Part shown: positions 32,107 through 39,588 of the stretch, in pieces
Layout of the letters: each line of letters starts with the position of its first letter
Numbering within the stretch: the first letter of the stretch is position 1
Assembly: GCF_018455725.1 (NCBI RefSeq)
Contig: NZ_JAHCLR010000003.1
Span: 62,001-126,000 of the forward strand
Direction: 5' to 3'
Origin: Mycolicibacter acidiphilus
GTDB taxonomy: Bacteria; Actinomycetota; Actinomycetes; Mycobacteriales; Mycobacteriaceae
Length of the DNA stretch: 64,000 bases
The notes under the pieces: model-generated
The model's input: the letters and a program-made list of their open reading frames with translations, nothing else
The model's database searches: none
What the model was told of the DNA's origin: nothing
Program-made: the position numbers and the translations under genes

Positions 32107-32820
32107 TCACTGTGGGGCACGCTCGTCGTCAGCGCTCGGTTCCCAGTTTTCGAACCGCGCTGCTATCTCTTCCTGATGTTCGATGATCCACTCGACGGTG
32201 TGGCCAGACCGCCGCGCGGGTTCGCGGTCGCCGGCAGCCTCGTCAGGCTCCCCAGGGTCCTGGTAGACCTTCAGCACCACCGCATCCACGACCCCACCAA
32301 GCGGCTCACCTGGACTCTCGGCATCCGCCCGGATCCACCGGAGCCCGCCATCCACCGTCACCGCCCGGACACGCTCGACACCGGGATCCGCAGCGACCTC
32401 GACCAGCTCCCCGTCACCGGTTTCCATCAAAACCGGTGCCCCATCAGCGATTCCAGCCAACCGGTGGCGAACATCCCGGATAGCGTAACTGCGGCGACCA
32501 TGGGTGGTCTCGGTAAATTCGGCGCAGGCCGGGCAGACAGTGAAAATCCATACATGGATTCGGGTCGGTTCCCCGGGGGCTCCACAGCGAACACAGGTGT
32601 GCGCGGATTCCTCGGCGGCTTCGGCGATCAGCTCCCGAACCTGTTCCCGCACGGCCTTGTCCGCGATCGTGACGCGGACCTTGAGGCGACCGATCTTGTC
32701 CTTCGCCTCGGTGATCACCAAGCCGGGGTCGATCGCTGCCAGCCGTTCGGCGAGGCGGTGATAAATCGGCATCCACCCGCCATCGAAGGGCGCTTCCAGC
32801 GGCGGAAGTGTGGTACTCAT
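32107..32820 (-). CDS. Zinc-ribbon-containing hypothetical protein
   Basis: 237 residues. Two CxxC pairs, CVRCGAPGEP and CPACAEF (near 76-79 and 96-99), form a zinc-ribbon-like knuckle flanked by DKIGRLKVRVTIADKAVREQ. The smaller gene downstream (32863-33321) has the same arrangement (CETCGAPGS ... CPACAAA), preceded by the similar PDYRIDEIREKYGELRF, so the two are related. The C-terminal ~110 residues lack a known domain. Function unknown; it is typical accessory content of these elements. Confidence 0.62.
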   Translation of the reverse strand: MSTTLPPLEAPFDGGWMPIYHRLAERLAAIDPGLVITEAKDKIGRLKVRVTIADKAVREQVRELIAEAAEESAHTCVRCGAPGEPTRIHVWIFTVCPACAEFTETTHGRRSYAIRDVRHRLAGIADGAPVLMETGDGELVEVAADPGVERVRAVTVDGGLRWIRADAESPGEPLGGVVDAVVLKVYQDPGEPDEAAGDREPARRSGHTVEWIIEHQEEIAARFENWEPSADDERAPQ

Positions 32821-32862
32821 GGTCGCTATTCTACCGACGGATTGTGCTGTTTACCTGGGGTT

Positions 32863-33321
32863 TTAGGTGTCGACGGTCACCGCCGGCCGGTATCCCCGCC
32901 CGGACGCCGCGGCGCACGCCGGGCAGAGGGTGGCGAGCCAGCGACGGGGGGTTTGGTGGAGGGAACCGGGGGCGCCGCAGGTTTCGCAGACGGTTCGGGA
33001 AATCTCTTCGGCAGCGTCGGTGATCGCCTCCATCCGACGCCGGGCGGCGGCGGTGGTTCCGGCGGAAGGGGTGGCGAAGAAGCGGAGTTCTCCGTACTTT
33101 TCCCGGATCTCATCGATCCGGTAGTCCGGATCAACCGCGGCGATGGCAGCACCCGTCGCCGCGACCAGTGGGTACCAACCCTGCCGACACTCGACCCGAC
33201 CTCCCCACTGTGCCAACAGCTCCCGGGGATCTACACCGACAGCTTGGATCCCGTCGGCCGCCGCGGACAAGGCCGCCTTCACCGCTGAATCCTCGTCCAC
33301 ACCTGCATTATCCGCCGGCAT
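32863..33321 (-). CDS. Zinc-ribbon hypothetical protein related to its neighbour
   Basis: 152 residues from the ATG at 33321, which overlaps the VOC gene end by 14 bases. The middle has YRIDEIREKYGELRFFATPS, and the C-terminus CETCGAPGSLHQTP and TLCPACAAASGRG, the same two CxxC pairs as the protein at 32107-32820. The N-terminal part (VECRQGWYPLVAATGAAIAA) is unassigned. Probably a small zinc-binding protein; substrate unknown. Confidence 0.62.
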   Translation of the reverse strand: MPADNAGVDEDSAVKAALSAAADGIQAVGVDPRELLAQWGGRVECRQGWYPLVAATGAAIAAVDPDYRIDEIREKYGELRFFATPSAGTTAAARRRMEAITDAAEEISRTVCETCGAPGSLHQTPRRWLATLCPACAAASGRGYRPAVTVDT

Positions 33322-33613
33322 TGACCACCACCACATTCCCGTCCGGATCCCGCCAGGCCCCGCCGGCCGCTCCTGGAACCATGAACCCGAGCCGGGTTCG
33401 GGTTGGCGGGCGGGAGGGCCCGGCGGGATAGAGCTCCAGGACGCAGCCGCCGGCGATGGTGGCGGCGTAATGGATCGGGCCGTTGCCGTGTTTCTCCCGG
33501 GCGAAGGTCAGACCGACGGTGTCCTCGTAGAACCGCCGGGATGCTTCCAGATCCGCCACGTACAGGACGATCAGGGACAGCCTGGCACGGCGGGCAGTTC
33601 CCGCGCTGCTCAC
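33308..33613 (-). CDS. VOC (glyoxalase/bleomycin-resistance) family protein
   Basis: 101 residues from a GTG at 33613 (GTGA overlap with the upstream small membrane protein). The sequence LSLIVLYVADLEASRRFYED, TVGLTFAREKHGNGPIHYAA, GGCVLELYPAG and WRDPDGNVVVV is the beta-alpha-beta-beta-beta module of the VOC superfamily. One such module needs to pair with another for a metal site, so this is probably a homodimer. Members detoxify methylglyoxal, bind antibiotics or act as dioxygenases; the substrate cannot be told from the sequence. Confidence 0.78.
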   Translation of the reverse strand: MSSAGTARRARLSLIVLYVADLEASRRFYEDTVGLTFAREKHGNGPIHYAATIAGGCVLELYPAGPSRPPTRTRLGFMVPGAAGGAWRDPDGNVVVVNAGG

Positions 33614-33759
33614 ACCGACTTCCGTTCCACCCAGCGGTCGTACGCCCGTCGCACCCGAGGCACCGTCACGGCGACGACGCCCCAGATGATCCCGAACGCA
33701 ACGAGGGCCATACCGAAGCCGACGACTCCGGCGATGCTCACCTCGACGAGCGGGTTCAC
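33610..33759 (-). CDS. Small single-span membrane protein
   Basis: 49 residues from a GTG at 33759, joined by GTGA overlaps to both the glutaredoxin-like gene upstream and the VOC gene downstream. One hydrophobic helix (VSIAGVVGFGMALVAFGIIW) is followed by a basic tail (RVRRAYDRWVERKSV). The double coupling supports it as a real gene. Function unknown. Confidence 0.6.
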   Translation of the reverse strand: MNPLVEVSIAGVVGFGMALVAFGIIWGVVAVTVPRVRRAYDRWVERKSV

Positions 33760-34022
33760 GCCGCGCCCCTACGCCCCCGCGCCAACTCACTGATCCGATC
33801 CGGCCGATGCCCCGACCAGTGCTCCTCGCCGGCCACGACGACAGGTGCGGAGCTGTAGCCCAGGTCGAGCACCATCTGCCGGCCGTCGTCATCGGCGGTG
33901 AGGTCGATGACATCGAACGGGATGCCGGCCTGGGCCAGCGCCCGGGTCGTCGCCCGGCAGGGCTGGCAGTGAGGTTTGGTGAGGACGATGACCTCGGGGA
34001 GTCCGTGGTCGATGGATACCAT
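33756..34022 (-). CDS. Glutaredoxin/NrdH-like redox protein
   Basis: 88 residues. A thioredoxin fold is indicated by VIVLTKPHCQPCRATTRALA with the CxxC at 19 and 22, IPFDVIDLTADDDGR, then the cis-proline region SSAPVVVAGEEHWSGHRPD. NrdH and mycoredoxin-like proteins reduce ribonucleotide reductase or mixed disulfides in actinobacteria. The element has no nrd gene here, so it may supply reducing power to a partner or serve another redox role. RBS AAAGG precedes the ATG at 34022. Confidence 0.8.
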   Translation of the reverse strand: MVSIDHGLPEVIVLTKPHCQPCRATTRALAQAGIPFDVIDLTADDDGRQMVLDLGYSSAPVVVAGEEHWSGHRPDRISELARGRRGAA

Positions 34023-34068
34023 GAGAAGACCTTTCGTGAAGGGGAAGGTGATGGTGGGAAACCCCGTC

Positions 34069-34113
34069 CCCCACCGGAACCCGCGGCTTGGTCGTTGACG
34101 GATTCCGGTGGGG
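34069..34113 (-). promoter_or_regulatory. Long perfect hairpin upstream of glutaredoxin-like gene
   Basis: Arms CCCCACCGGAA (34069-34079) and TTCCGGTGGGG (34103-34113) are perfectly complementary, and a second hairpin GGGGG-CTTCT-CCCCC lies at 34116-34130. Both sit between the stop at 34136 and the start at 34022, so they may attenuate transcription or protect the downstream mRNA. Confidence 0.5.
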
Positions 34114-34135
34114 TGGGGGGCTTCTCCCCCGCGGA

Positions 34136-34912
34136 TCAGGCAGCCGCACTCGTCGCAGGTGCGAAGGCGGCCAGTACCGCGGACGCATCGGCAGATGTGG
34201 CACGGACGGGCAACGCGGCCAGGGCATCGCGGAGAGCCACTCGGTCCTCAAACTGCGGGATCGGCAGCGCATCCGCTTTGCACATGACCTCGACCGTCCA
34301 AGGTCGATCCAGCGGCACTGCGTGCGCGGTCTTCGTTATGCGCTGCAGCTGCCCGGGGGTGGGAACCGGTCGGTGGATCACCTGTGCGACCTGCTCCCCT
34401 CCGATCACGCATCGAGACCCGGGGGCGGTGGGGACGGCACCTACCAGGTGCGGTCGGGCGTCAGCGGTTTCGGTGCTCAAGGCGAGCTGCCGTACCCGGC
34501 GTCGCCCCACGCGGCGCAAGTCCGCTATCCGGGCGTAGGCCGGAGCATCGAGGTGAGGCGCCCACATCCCGCCTGCGTCTAACGCCGCCCGGAGAGACCG
34601 CCAGGCGGCGGGACGGCCGCCCAGGTACGGCAGGCCGGCCCCGTAGGTCGCGGTGGGATCCTCGCTGCGGGGGGTTGCGGCGTGCTTTATCACCCACTCA
34701 GCAGCGTCGGATCGATACCAGAGCCCGTACTGGACACGGCCGTCCGGCAGGCGGGCGTCCCACAGCGTGTGGTAGCGGGTGAAACAGCTGTTGCTGTATG
34801 CCCGGCTGTTGTGCCAGCCGCGTGTGATCTCCCCCAGCGTCTGCTTGGTGCCCTCATCGACCACCGCCCAGCCGCCAGGGATTCCCCGGAGGTGGTAGTT
34901 ACCGTAATTCAT
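34136..34912 (-). CDS. Hypothetical 258-residue accessory protein
   Basis: ATG at 34912. N-terminal WAVVDEGTKQTLGEITRGWH and YSNSCFTRYHTLWDARLPDG look like a small beta-domain; the middle is helical and arginine-rich; the C-terminus is Ala-rich. No known domain. It is preceded by the structured leader at 34937-35022, the first of two related copies in this region. Confidence 0.55.
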   Translation of the reverse strand: MNYGNYHLRGIPGGWAVVDEGTKQTLGEITRGWHNSRAYSNSCFTRYHTLWDARLPDGRVQYGLWYRSDAAEWVIKHAATPRSEDPTATYGAGLPYLGGRPAAWRSLRAALDAGGMWAPHLDAPAYARIADLRRVGRRRVRQLALSTETADARPHLVGAVPTAPGSRCVIGGEQVAQVIHRPVPTPGQLQRITKTAHAVPLDRPWTVEVMCKADALPIPQFEDRVALRDALAALPVRATSADASAVLAAFAPATSAAA

Positions 34913-34936
34913 CTACTAAAGTCCTCTCCCTAGAGC

Positions 34937-35022
34937 CGTTTCTTCTCTTGGATGCCCCCGGTGCAACGGGGGTTTCCGCTTTTCTGGGGGCCGGTGAGCT
35001 CCGTCGGCGGAAATCTGTGGGG
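34937..35022 (-). ncRNA. Structured leader, copy 1 (candidate cis-acting RNA)
   Basis: On the minus strand the leader follows a TGA stop with CCCCACAGA, then the outer stem TTTCCGC...GCGGAAA enclosing an inner CGG/CCG pairing, then a second hairpin CCCCCG-TTGCAC-CGGGGG, then CATCCAAGAGAAGAAACG. Copy 2 at 36770-36851 keeps the outer stem, both hairpins and the flanks but changes the inner stem with compensating bases. This pattern suggests a folded RNA controlling the downstream gene. Confidence 0.6.
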
Positions 35023-35862
35023 TCAAATCCGGTGCACACGAACCGGATTCCTTATCGGTCTGTCTTCCGGGCCGCAGACGAACGGATCGATCCAGATGCG
35101 CCGCCGCTGTGTGCGGCCGGGGCCGAACGGCTGCCGCCGCCAATGCCCGCGAACCGTCCAGCGGTGGTCGTGGGTGATCGGGTGGTGGCCGCCGCCGACG
35201 GTGGACGCGTGCGCGGCCCGAGGCGCCCGGATGTCAATCACGGACACCTCGACCGGGCGGTGGCGGCTGCGCGGTCGGCGACCGTCCCGGCGCTGTCTGC
35301 CGCCCACGACAACGGCTTCCGCGGTCGTCGCCGTGACTTCCCGCTCCGTGGGTTCGGCGTAGAGCGTCCAGGCTGCGCGGATCAGTGCGGTGAAAAAGTT
35401 GAGGAGGGGATACACGGCGGCGTCCGTCGACGACGCCGGACGTCCACCGTCCGGGGGGCTGCACGGGGGATTCCCGTCGCGGTTGAGCAGGAAACTGATA
35501 TGGCTGCCACCGTCACGGTCTAGCAGCCATACCTGAAAACCGGGGATGTGTGGCACGACCGCTCCCGGCTGGGTGATCATCCCGCCGGTGGCCGCCAAGT
35601 CGGCGACCGGCTCCACGACCGCGGCGTGGATCGCGGTGCCTTTTTCCAGCACCTCACCACGCTCATCGATGACGAGACGTCCCAAGCCCAGGATGAATCC
35701 ATCGGCCGGCAGCGGCTCGGCGGTAAGCTCGAGCCCCCGATGCCGTAATGCCGAAAGAATCCGGTCGATCGCGGAATCGGACAACCACAGCAGCTCGGGA
35801 TCGTCGTCTCCGCGACGCATCGGACGGAATGTGTCGGCGAAACGCCGCGGATTCCAGCTCAT
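35023..35862 (-). CDS. Hypothetical protein with conserved C-terminal RG-rich motif
   Basis: 279 residues from the ATG at 35862 (ATGA overlap with the upstream gene). The C-terminus HDHRWTVRGHWRRQPFGPGR followed by RRIWIDPFVCGPEDRPI is a motif I have seen at the ends of phage and ICE proteins of unknown function. The N-terminal part is helical with a FQVWLLDRDGGSHISFLLNR strand pair. Function not known. Confidence 0.6.
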   Translation of the reverse strand: MSWNPRRFADTFRPMRRGDDDPELLWLSDSAIDRILSALRHRGLELTAEPLPADGFILGLGRLVIDERGEVLEKGTAIHAAVVEPVADLAATGGMITQPGAVVPHIPGFQVWLLDRDGGSHISFLLNRDGNPPCSPPDGGRPASSTDAAVYPLLNFFTALIRAAWTLYAEPTEREVTATTAEAVVVGGRQRRDGRRPRSRHRPVEVSVIDIRAPRAAHASTVGGGHHPITHDHRWTVRGHWRRQPFGPGRTQRRRIWIDPFVCGPEDRPIRNPVRVHRI

Positions 35863-36746
35863 TTCGCCACCCACCCCTCCGCGGTGTCAGTGACGGTGAT
35901 CCGCTGGCCGCCGAACGAGAGCATCCAGCTGCCCGTATGCCGGCCGCGCTCCGGCGACACGCCCGCGTCGGCCGCCATCGTCATGAGCTCTTCCACCAGC
36001 TCGTCCGAGGTGGCCAGCCCGACGCTGTCAACTCGGCCGATCCGCTCCAACTGGTCGATCAGGTCACCCACGGTGGTGGCGGGGCGGACCGGGGTCACCG
36101 TCCAGCGACCGGCGTCGACCCACACCTCATGCAGCTCGCCGCCGATGCGCGCCAGGCCGTAATCGTTCATGCCGTAGTCATCCGCGACGGTCTCGAATTC
36201 GCACACCCCGAACAGGTCGGTGAGGTCCTCGCAGTTGGTCAGCGCCTCAGCCAGCTCCCACGCGGTGTCGATCTCATCCGTCGGCCCAAGGCCGTACTGG
36301 GCGAGCATCTCCGCGAGACGCACCTGCAGGGTGCTGGGATCATCGCCCCGATCCCAACGCACCTGCGGGGTGTATGCCTGGGCGCCACACCCGCCGCACT
36401 GGCCACCCCAGTAGGTGGCCGTGCGGGAGCAGCAGGGGTACTGCCCGTACAGCCGCAGCTTCACGGTGGTGTCGTTGACGACGTGCACCTCGATCCCGCG
36501 CTCCACCCCGTCGTCACCGACGTGGGCGTGGCACGCACCATCAGTCGCATCGATGGCCCGGTCGGCGAGCTTCTCCAGATCGCCGTCCGGCACCCCGTCG
36601 CGGTCGAGGCCATCGTCGTCGAGACCGTCTTCGTCGTAGCCGTCCCGGTCGCGGCCGTCTTCGTCGAAACCGTTCTCGTCGTAGCCGTCGGCGTCGTAGC
36701 CGTCCTCGTTGAAACCGTCGACGCCCTGTGCCTCTGTAATCGTCAT
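35859..36746 (-). CDS. Protein with N-terminal Gly-Asp pentapeptide repeats
   Basis: 295 residues. Residues 9-55 are about nine tandem pentapeptides of the type G-[FYLR]-[DN]-x-D (for example GFNED, GYDAD, GYDEN, GFDED, GYDED). The rest contains CCSRT and CGGCG cysteine pairs near 104-118 and an alpha/beta domain without assignment (TPVRPATTVGDLIDQLERIG). The acidic repeats could bind Ca2+ or mimic DNA. It follows structured leader copy 2. Confidence 0.6.
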   Translation of the reverse strand: MTITEAQGVDGFNEDGYDADGYDENGFDEDGRDRDGYDEDGLDDDGLDRDGVPDGDLEKLADRAIDATDGACHAHVGDDGVERGIEVHVVNDTTVKLRLYGQYPCCSRTATYWGGQCGGCGAQAYTPQVRWDRGDDPSTLQVRLAEMLAQYGLGPTDEIDTAWELAEALTNCEDLTDLFGVCEFETVADDYGMNDYGLARIGGELHEVWVDAGRWTVTPVRPATTVGDLIDQLERIGRVDSVGLATSDELVEELMTMAADAGVSPERGRHTGSWMLSFGGQRITVTDTAEGWVAK

Positions 36747-36769
36747 TGTGATACCTTTCTTGGGTAGAT

Positions 36770-36851
36770 CGTTTCTTCTTGGATGCCCCGGCTGGCACCG
36801 GGGTTTTCCGCTGTTCTGGGGCCATTTCGGCCCGGCGGAAATCTGTAGGGG
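36770..36851 (-). ncRNA. Structured leader, copy 2 (candidate cis-acting RNA)
   Basis: On the minus strand: TGA stop, CCCCTACAGA, outer stem TTTCCGC...GCGGAAA, inner stem GGGCC-GAAAT-GGCCC, second hairpin CCCCGG-TGCCAG-CCGGGG, then CATCCAAGAAGAAACG and the start codon of 35859-36746 about 20 bases later. Its inner stem is longer than in copy 1 and the bases differ, yet pairing is kept. Confidence 0.6.
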
Positions 36852-37367
36852 TCAGGCGGATTCCGCCCGAAGCCGGTCGCGTTGCGCGTAGGCGACCTCC
36901 TCGAGGTCGTAGTAGCCGTAGCTCTCAGCCCGGGCGTCGGCGGCGACCCGCTCGATGATTGCGTCCAACTCGGCGTCGGTGGTCTCCGCGGTGATGGTGG
37001 CGTTCATCAGCGCTGGCTCGACGGTGGCGGAGATCAACTCAGCGCGGTCGCATCCGCGGTACCGGTCGATGATCTTCTCGGCCTGGTCGTCGAGATTGTC
37101 GTCGTCGAGCCGGTCACCCCAGCCCTCCTCGGAGGCTTCCGTGAGGATCGGGGCCAGCTCCGCCAGAAGCCGGTTCGCATCGGCCGGAAACAGCGGCGGG
37201 ATCTCGACGTAGGTGACGCTGCGGCTGCTCTCGTTGGCCTTCGCCATCGTGGCGGCGAAAACGGTGTCGCCGTCGCACTGCGCGTAGGCGAAGCCGGGGT
37301 TGCCGCTCTCAGAGCCCTTCACCCACAGCGGCTCGGTGACGGGGGTGATGGTGATCGTCTTGGTCAT
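36852..37367 (-). CDS. Hypothetical 171-residue accessory protein
   Basis: ATG at 37367. The N-terminal ~60 residues are beta-rich (TITITPVTEPLWVKGSESGN; NPGFAYAQCDGDTVFAA); the rest is acidic and helical (LAELAPILTEASEEGWGDRL; DAELDAIIERVAADARAESY). No domain identified. It shares an intergenic start sequence (TGACCCCACAGA) with its neighbours. Confidence 0.55.
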   Translation of the reverse strand: MTKTITITPVTEPLWVKGSESGNPGFAYAQCDGDTVFAATMAKANESSRSVTYVEIPPLFPADANRLLAELAPILTEASEEGWGDRLDDDNLDDQAEKIIDRYRGCDRAELISATVEPALMNATITAETTDAELDAIIERVAADARAESYGYYDLEEVAYAQRDRLRAESA

Positions 37368-37424
37368 TTTCTGTCTCTCCTTGTGTTCAGCCCGCCCATG
37401 GTCGGCCGGGTCAGGTCTGTGGGG

Positions 37425-37679
37425 TCAGGCGGCGCCGGGGCCGGCCAGGTAATCGGTGATCGCGTCTGCGGGGATGAGCCGCCGGCGTCCGACGCGGACG
37501 CTGCCGAGCTCGCCGTTGCGGAGCAGCTGCCAGACGGTCGACTCGGCGCAGCGCAGGTGCTCGGTGGCCTCTGGGACGGTGAACAGCACCGGCACCTTCG
37601 GCTTCTCGAGCTCCGGGGTTTCCGCCTGCGCTTCGGCGATTACCAGCGCCAGCCGGACTGCAAGCTTCTCGATATCCAT
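37425..37679 (-). CDS. Excisionase-like MerR-type helix-turn-helix protein
   Basis: 84 residues. FTVPEATEHLRCAESTVWQL and LRNGELGSVRVGRRRLIPAD match the winged helix of Xis/BldC-like DNA-binding proteins. It is divergent from the regulator and integrase genes with a promoter and two dyads between, the usual position for an excisionase that controls removal of the element from tRNA-Phe. Confidence 0.75.
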   Translation of the reverse strand: MDIEKLAVRLALVIAEAQAETPELEKPKVPVLFTVPEATEHLRCAESTVWQLLRNGELGSVRVGRRRLIPADAITDYLAGPGAA

Positions 37680-37695
37680 CCGTCCTGTCCTTTAC

Positions 37696-37752
37696 TTGAC
37701 TCCGTCGTGGATCAATAATGATGAATCTAACCTCGAACCACGACGGTGTCAA
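37696..37752. promoter_or_regulatory. Divergent operator with 15-base inverted repeat
   Basis: Arms TTGACTCCGTCGTGG (37696-37710) and CCACGACGGTGTCAA (37738-37752) are complementary at 14 of 15 positions, separated by 27 bases. The right arm, read on the minus strand, contains the -35 box TTGACA of the excisionase promoter, so a protein bound here would block it and probably also affect the divergent regulator/integrase promoter. Confidence 0.7.
37724..37752 (-). promoter_or_regulatory. Promoter of excisionase-like gene
   Basis: TTGACA (37752-37747) and TAGATT (37729-37724) separated by 17 bases, on the minus strand: near-consensus sigma-70-type elements about 45 bases from the start codon at 37679. 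Confidence 0.65.
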
Positions 37753-37760
37753 CATGAACT

Positions 37761-37789
37761 CGGAGTGTCTCTATATCCGCTACACTCCG
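37761..37789. promoter_or_regulatory. Second operator at the regulator start
   Basis: CGGAGTGT-N13-ACACTCCG lies just upstream of the ATG at 37794, with an AT-rich CTATAT in between. It is probably a site for autoregulation. Confidence 0.5.
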
Positions 37790-37793
37790 GTGC

Positions 37794-38321
37794 ATGCCGC
37801 CGAAGCCCGTCGAAGCCGGATTGACCAGCCAGGCCGTCGCCCGGAACCTCCGGGCGATCTGTGCGGATCAGAAGCTCAGCCTGCGGAAACTGGCCGAACG
37901 GATGCCCGAGGACCGGGCCCTGACCCACACCCAGCTGAGTGCGATTCAGCGGGGCACCAGGACGGTCTCCGTGGACGACCTCACCGCCATCGCCGTCGGA
38001 CTAGGGGTGTCGCCGATAACGCTGCTCATCCCTCCGCTACCGGAGGGGCTTCCCGACGAGCGCGAAGCCCGGGCGAAGGCGCCGGTGGCATTGACCGGCA
38101 CCGGGCCAACGTGGGCGGTACGCGCGGTTGCCTGGCTGCAGGGGACGGTGCCTATTGACTTCGCCCCCCGAGATGCCGCCGAGCGGAGTTTCCTGGTGGA
38201 GAAGTTTCGGCGAAAATCCTTGCCGTGGTGGGCCTTTCCCGACCCGAAGATCGACCCGGCCGCCGACCTGTCGGATGGTGTGGAGTCGGTGCCAGACGGT
38301 GGCATGGGGGTCCCGGAGTGA
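37794..38321 (+). CDS. XRE-family regulator upstream of integrase
   Basis: 175 residues. Residues 12-74 form a Cro/C1-type HTH (AVARNLRAICADQKLSLRKL, HTQLSAIQRGTRTVSVDDLT, AIAVGLGVSPITLL). The C-terminal half (TWAVRAVAWLQGTVPIDFAP) may sense a ligand or dimerise. The stop overlaps the integrase GTG (GTGA), so regulator and integrase are co-transcribed and the regulator probably controls integration versus excision through the flanking dyads. Confidence 0.78.
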   Translation: MPPKPVEAGLTSQAVARNLRAICADQKLSLRKLAERMPEDRALTHTQLSAIQRGTRTVSVDDLTAIAVGLGVSPITLLIPPLPEGLPDEREARAKAPVALTGTGPTWAVRAVAWLQGTVPIDFAPRDAAERSFLVEKFRRKSLPWWAFPDPKIDPAADLSDGVESVPDGGMGVPE

Positions 38322-39541
38322 CCAGGGCACCCCGTTCCAACCTGCCGCCGCAGATCAAACGGAAGGAGCTGCCTTCCGGGGCGATCCGGTACGAGGTGGT
38401 GGTCGATGTCGCCCGCAGCGGGAAACGCCATCAGACCCGGAAGCGGTTCGTGAGGCTCCAGGATGCGAAGGATCATCTGGCCGCCCTCCAAGGCGACGTC
38501 GCCCGCGGAGTCCACGTCCGCCCGGAGACCTTGACCGTCCAGCAGGCTGTGGATGCCTGGCTTGCCGGCAAGGAACTTCGACCGAAGACCCGAAGCGCCT
38601 ACGTCACCGCCCTGCGTCCGGTGGTGGACGCCCTCGGCGACCGGCGGGTGCAGTCGATCACCAAGGCAGACATCGACACCGTCGTGCGGGATCTGGCCGC
38701 CGGCACCAGCCGGATGGGCACCTGGAACGCGCCCGCCAAGCTGACCAAGAACGCGAAGAAGGTCCGCGCCCCCTGGGCGGCGACGAGCATCAACCCGATG
38801 CTCGCCCGGCTGCGCTCGGTCTGGGCGGATCTGGTGCAACAGGGGATCGTCGCCCGGAACGTCCCGGCGCTGGTGCCGGCGAGGAAGACGACGAAGAAAC
38901 CGATGGCGACGCTGTCCACTGAGCAGATCGAAGCTCTGTTCGCCCACGTCGCCGGTCAACGCCTCGAACCGTTCATCCGCCTGGCGCTGCTCGGGCTGCG
39001 CCGCGGGGAGATCGGCGCCCTGCGGTGGGACGGGGTAGATCTGGATTCAGACCTGCCGACGGTGACCGTGGCCGCCAACCGGACAGCAGTCGCCGGCGGC
39101 GCCCACGAGGCAGGCCCGAAGACTGAGGCCGGGAAGAGGGTGCTGCCGATCCCGGACGATCTGCAGCCCGTGCTGCAGCAGGCCCAGAAACGATCCGAGA
39201 CCGAGCGGGCCGCGGCGGGGAACAAATGGGTCGGCCAGGGCTACGTCGTCGCCGACGAGTTCGGCAACCCGTATCACCCGGACACCCTCTACAAGTACTG
39301 GACGCGGACGTTGAAGGCGGCGCGTCTCCCCCACGTCCGTCTCCACGACGCCCGGCATTCCTGCGCGACCTTGATGCACCAGCGGGATGTCCCCCTGGCG
39401 GTGATCGCGGCCTGGCTCGGGCACACCGACGCCAGCTTCACGCTTCGCACCTACGCCCACTCGGACCCCTCGGCGCTGGCCGCCGCGGCGGCAACGCTCG
39501 GTTCCCTTGTGACATCTCGTGACACATCGTCGTCGGACTGA
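38318..39541 (+). CDS. int: Tyrosine site-specific integrase
   Basis: 407 residues from a GTG overlapping the regulator stop. N-terminal arm-binding and SAM-like core-binding domains (TLTVQQAVDAWLAGKELRPK) precede the catalytic domain with Arg228 in LGLRRGEIGALRWDGV, HDARH (His343, Arg346), LGHT (His369) and nucleophile Tyr379 in LRTYAHSD; all expected residues are present. It should insert the element into the 3' end of tRNA-Phe, 48 bases downstream. The type is that of phage- and AICE-integrases of actinobacteria. Confidence 0.92.
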   Translation: MTRAPRSNLPPQIKRKELPSGAIRYEVVVDVARSGKRHQTRKRFVRLQDAKDHLAALQGDVARGVHVRPETLTVQQAVDAWLAGKELRPKTRSAYVTALRPVVDALGDRRVQSITKADIDTVVRDLAAGTSRMGTWNAPAKLTKNAKKVRAPWAATSINPMLARLRSVWADLVQQGIVARNVPALVPARKTTKKPMATLSTEQIEALFAHVAGQRLEPFIRLALLGLRRGEIGALRWDGVDLDSDLPTVTVAANRTAVAGGAHEAGPKTEAGKRVLPIPDDLQPVLQQAQKRSETERAAAGNKWVGQGYVVADEFGNPYHPDTLYKYWTRTLKAARLPHVRLHDARHSCATLMHQRDVPLAVIAAWLGHTDASFTLRTYAHSDPSALAAAAATLGSLVTSRDTSSSD

Positions 39542-39559
39542 GGCGGTCCAGAAATAAGA

Positions 39560-39583
39560 AAACCCGCTGCTACCAGCGGGTTT
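39560..39583. terminator. Bidirectional terminator between int and tRNA-Phe
   Basis: AAACCCGCTG-CTAC-CAGCGGGTTT: an A-flanked, T-flanked 10-base stem that can end integrase transcription rightward and tRNA transcription leftward. Confidence 0.85.
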
Positions 39584-39588
39584 ATCTG

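Noticed and set aside
31927-33288. Long plus-strand frame of about 450 codons
   Set aside because: It lies antisense to two zinc-ribbon genes with clear CxxC motifs and has the biased composition typical of an antisense shadow in GC-rich DNA.
1-39541. Prophage
   Set aside because: Despite phage-like nuclease and integrase genes, no terminase, capsid, portal, tail or lysis gene was seen, while an FtsK-type translocase and DUF2637 protein indicate a conjugative element.
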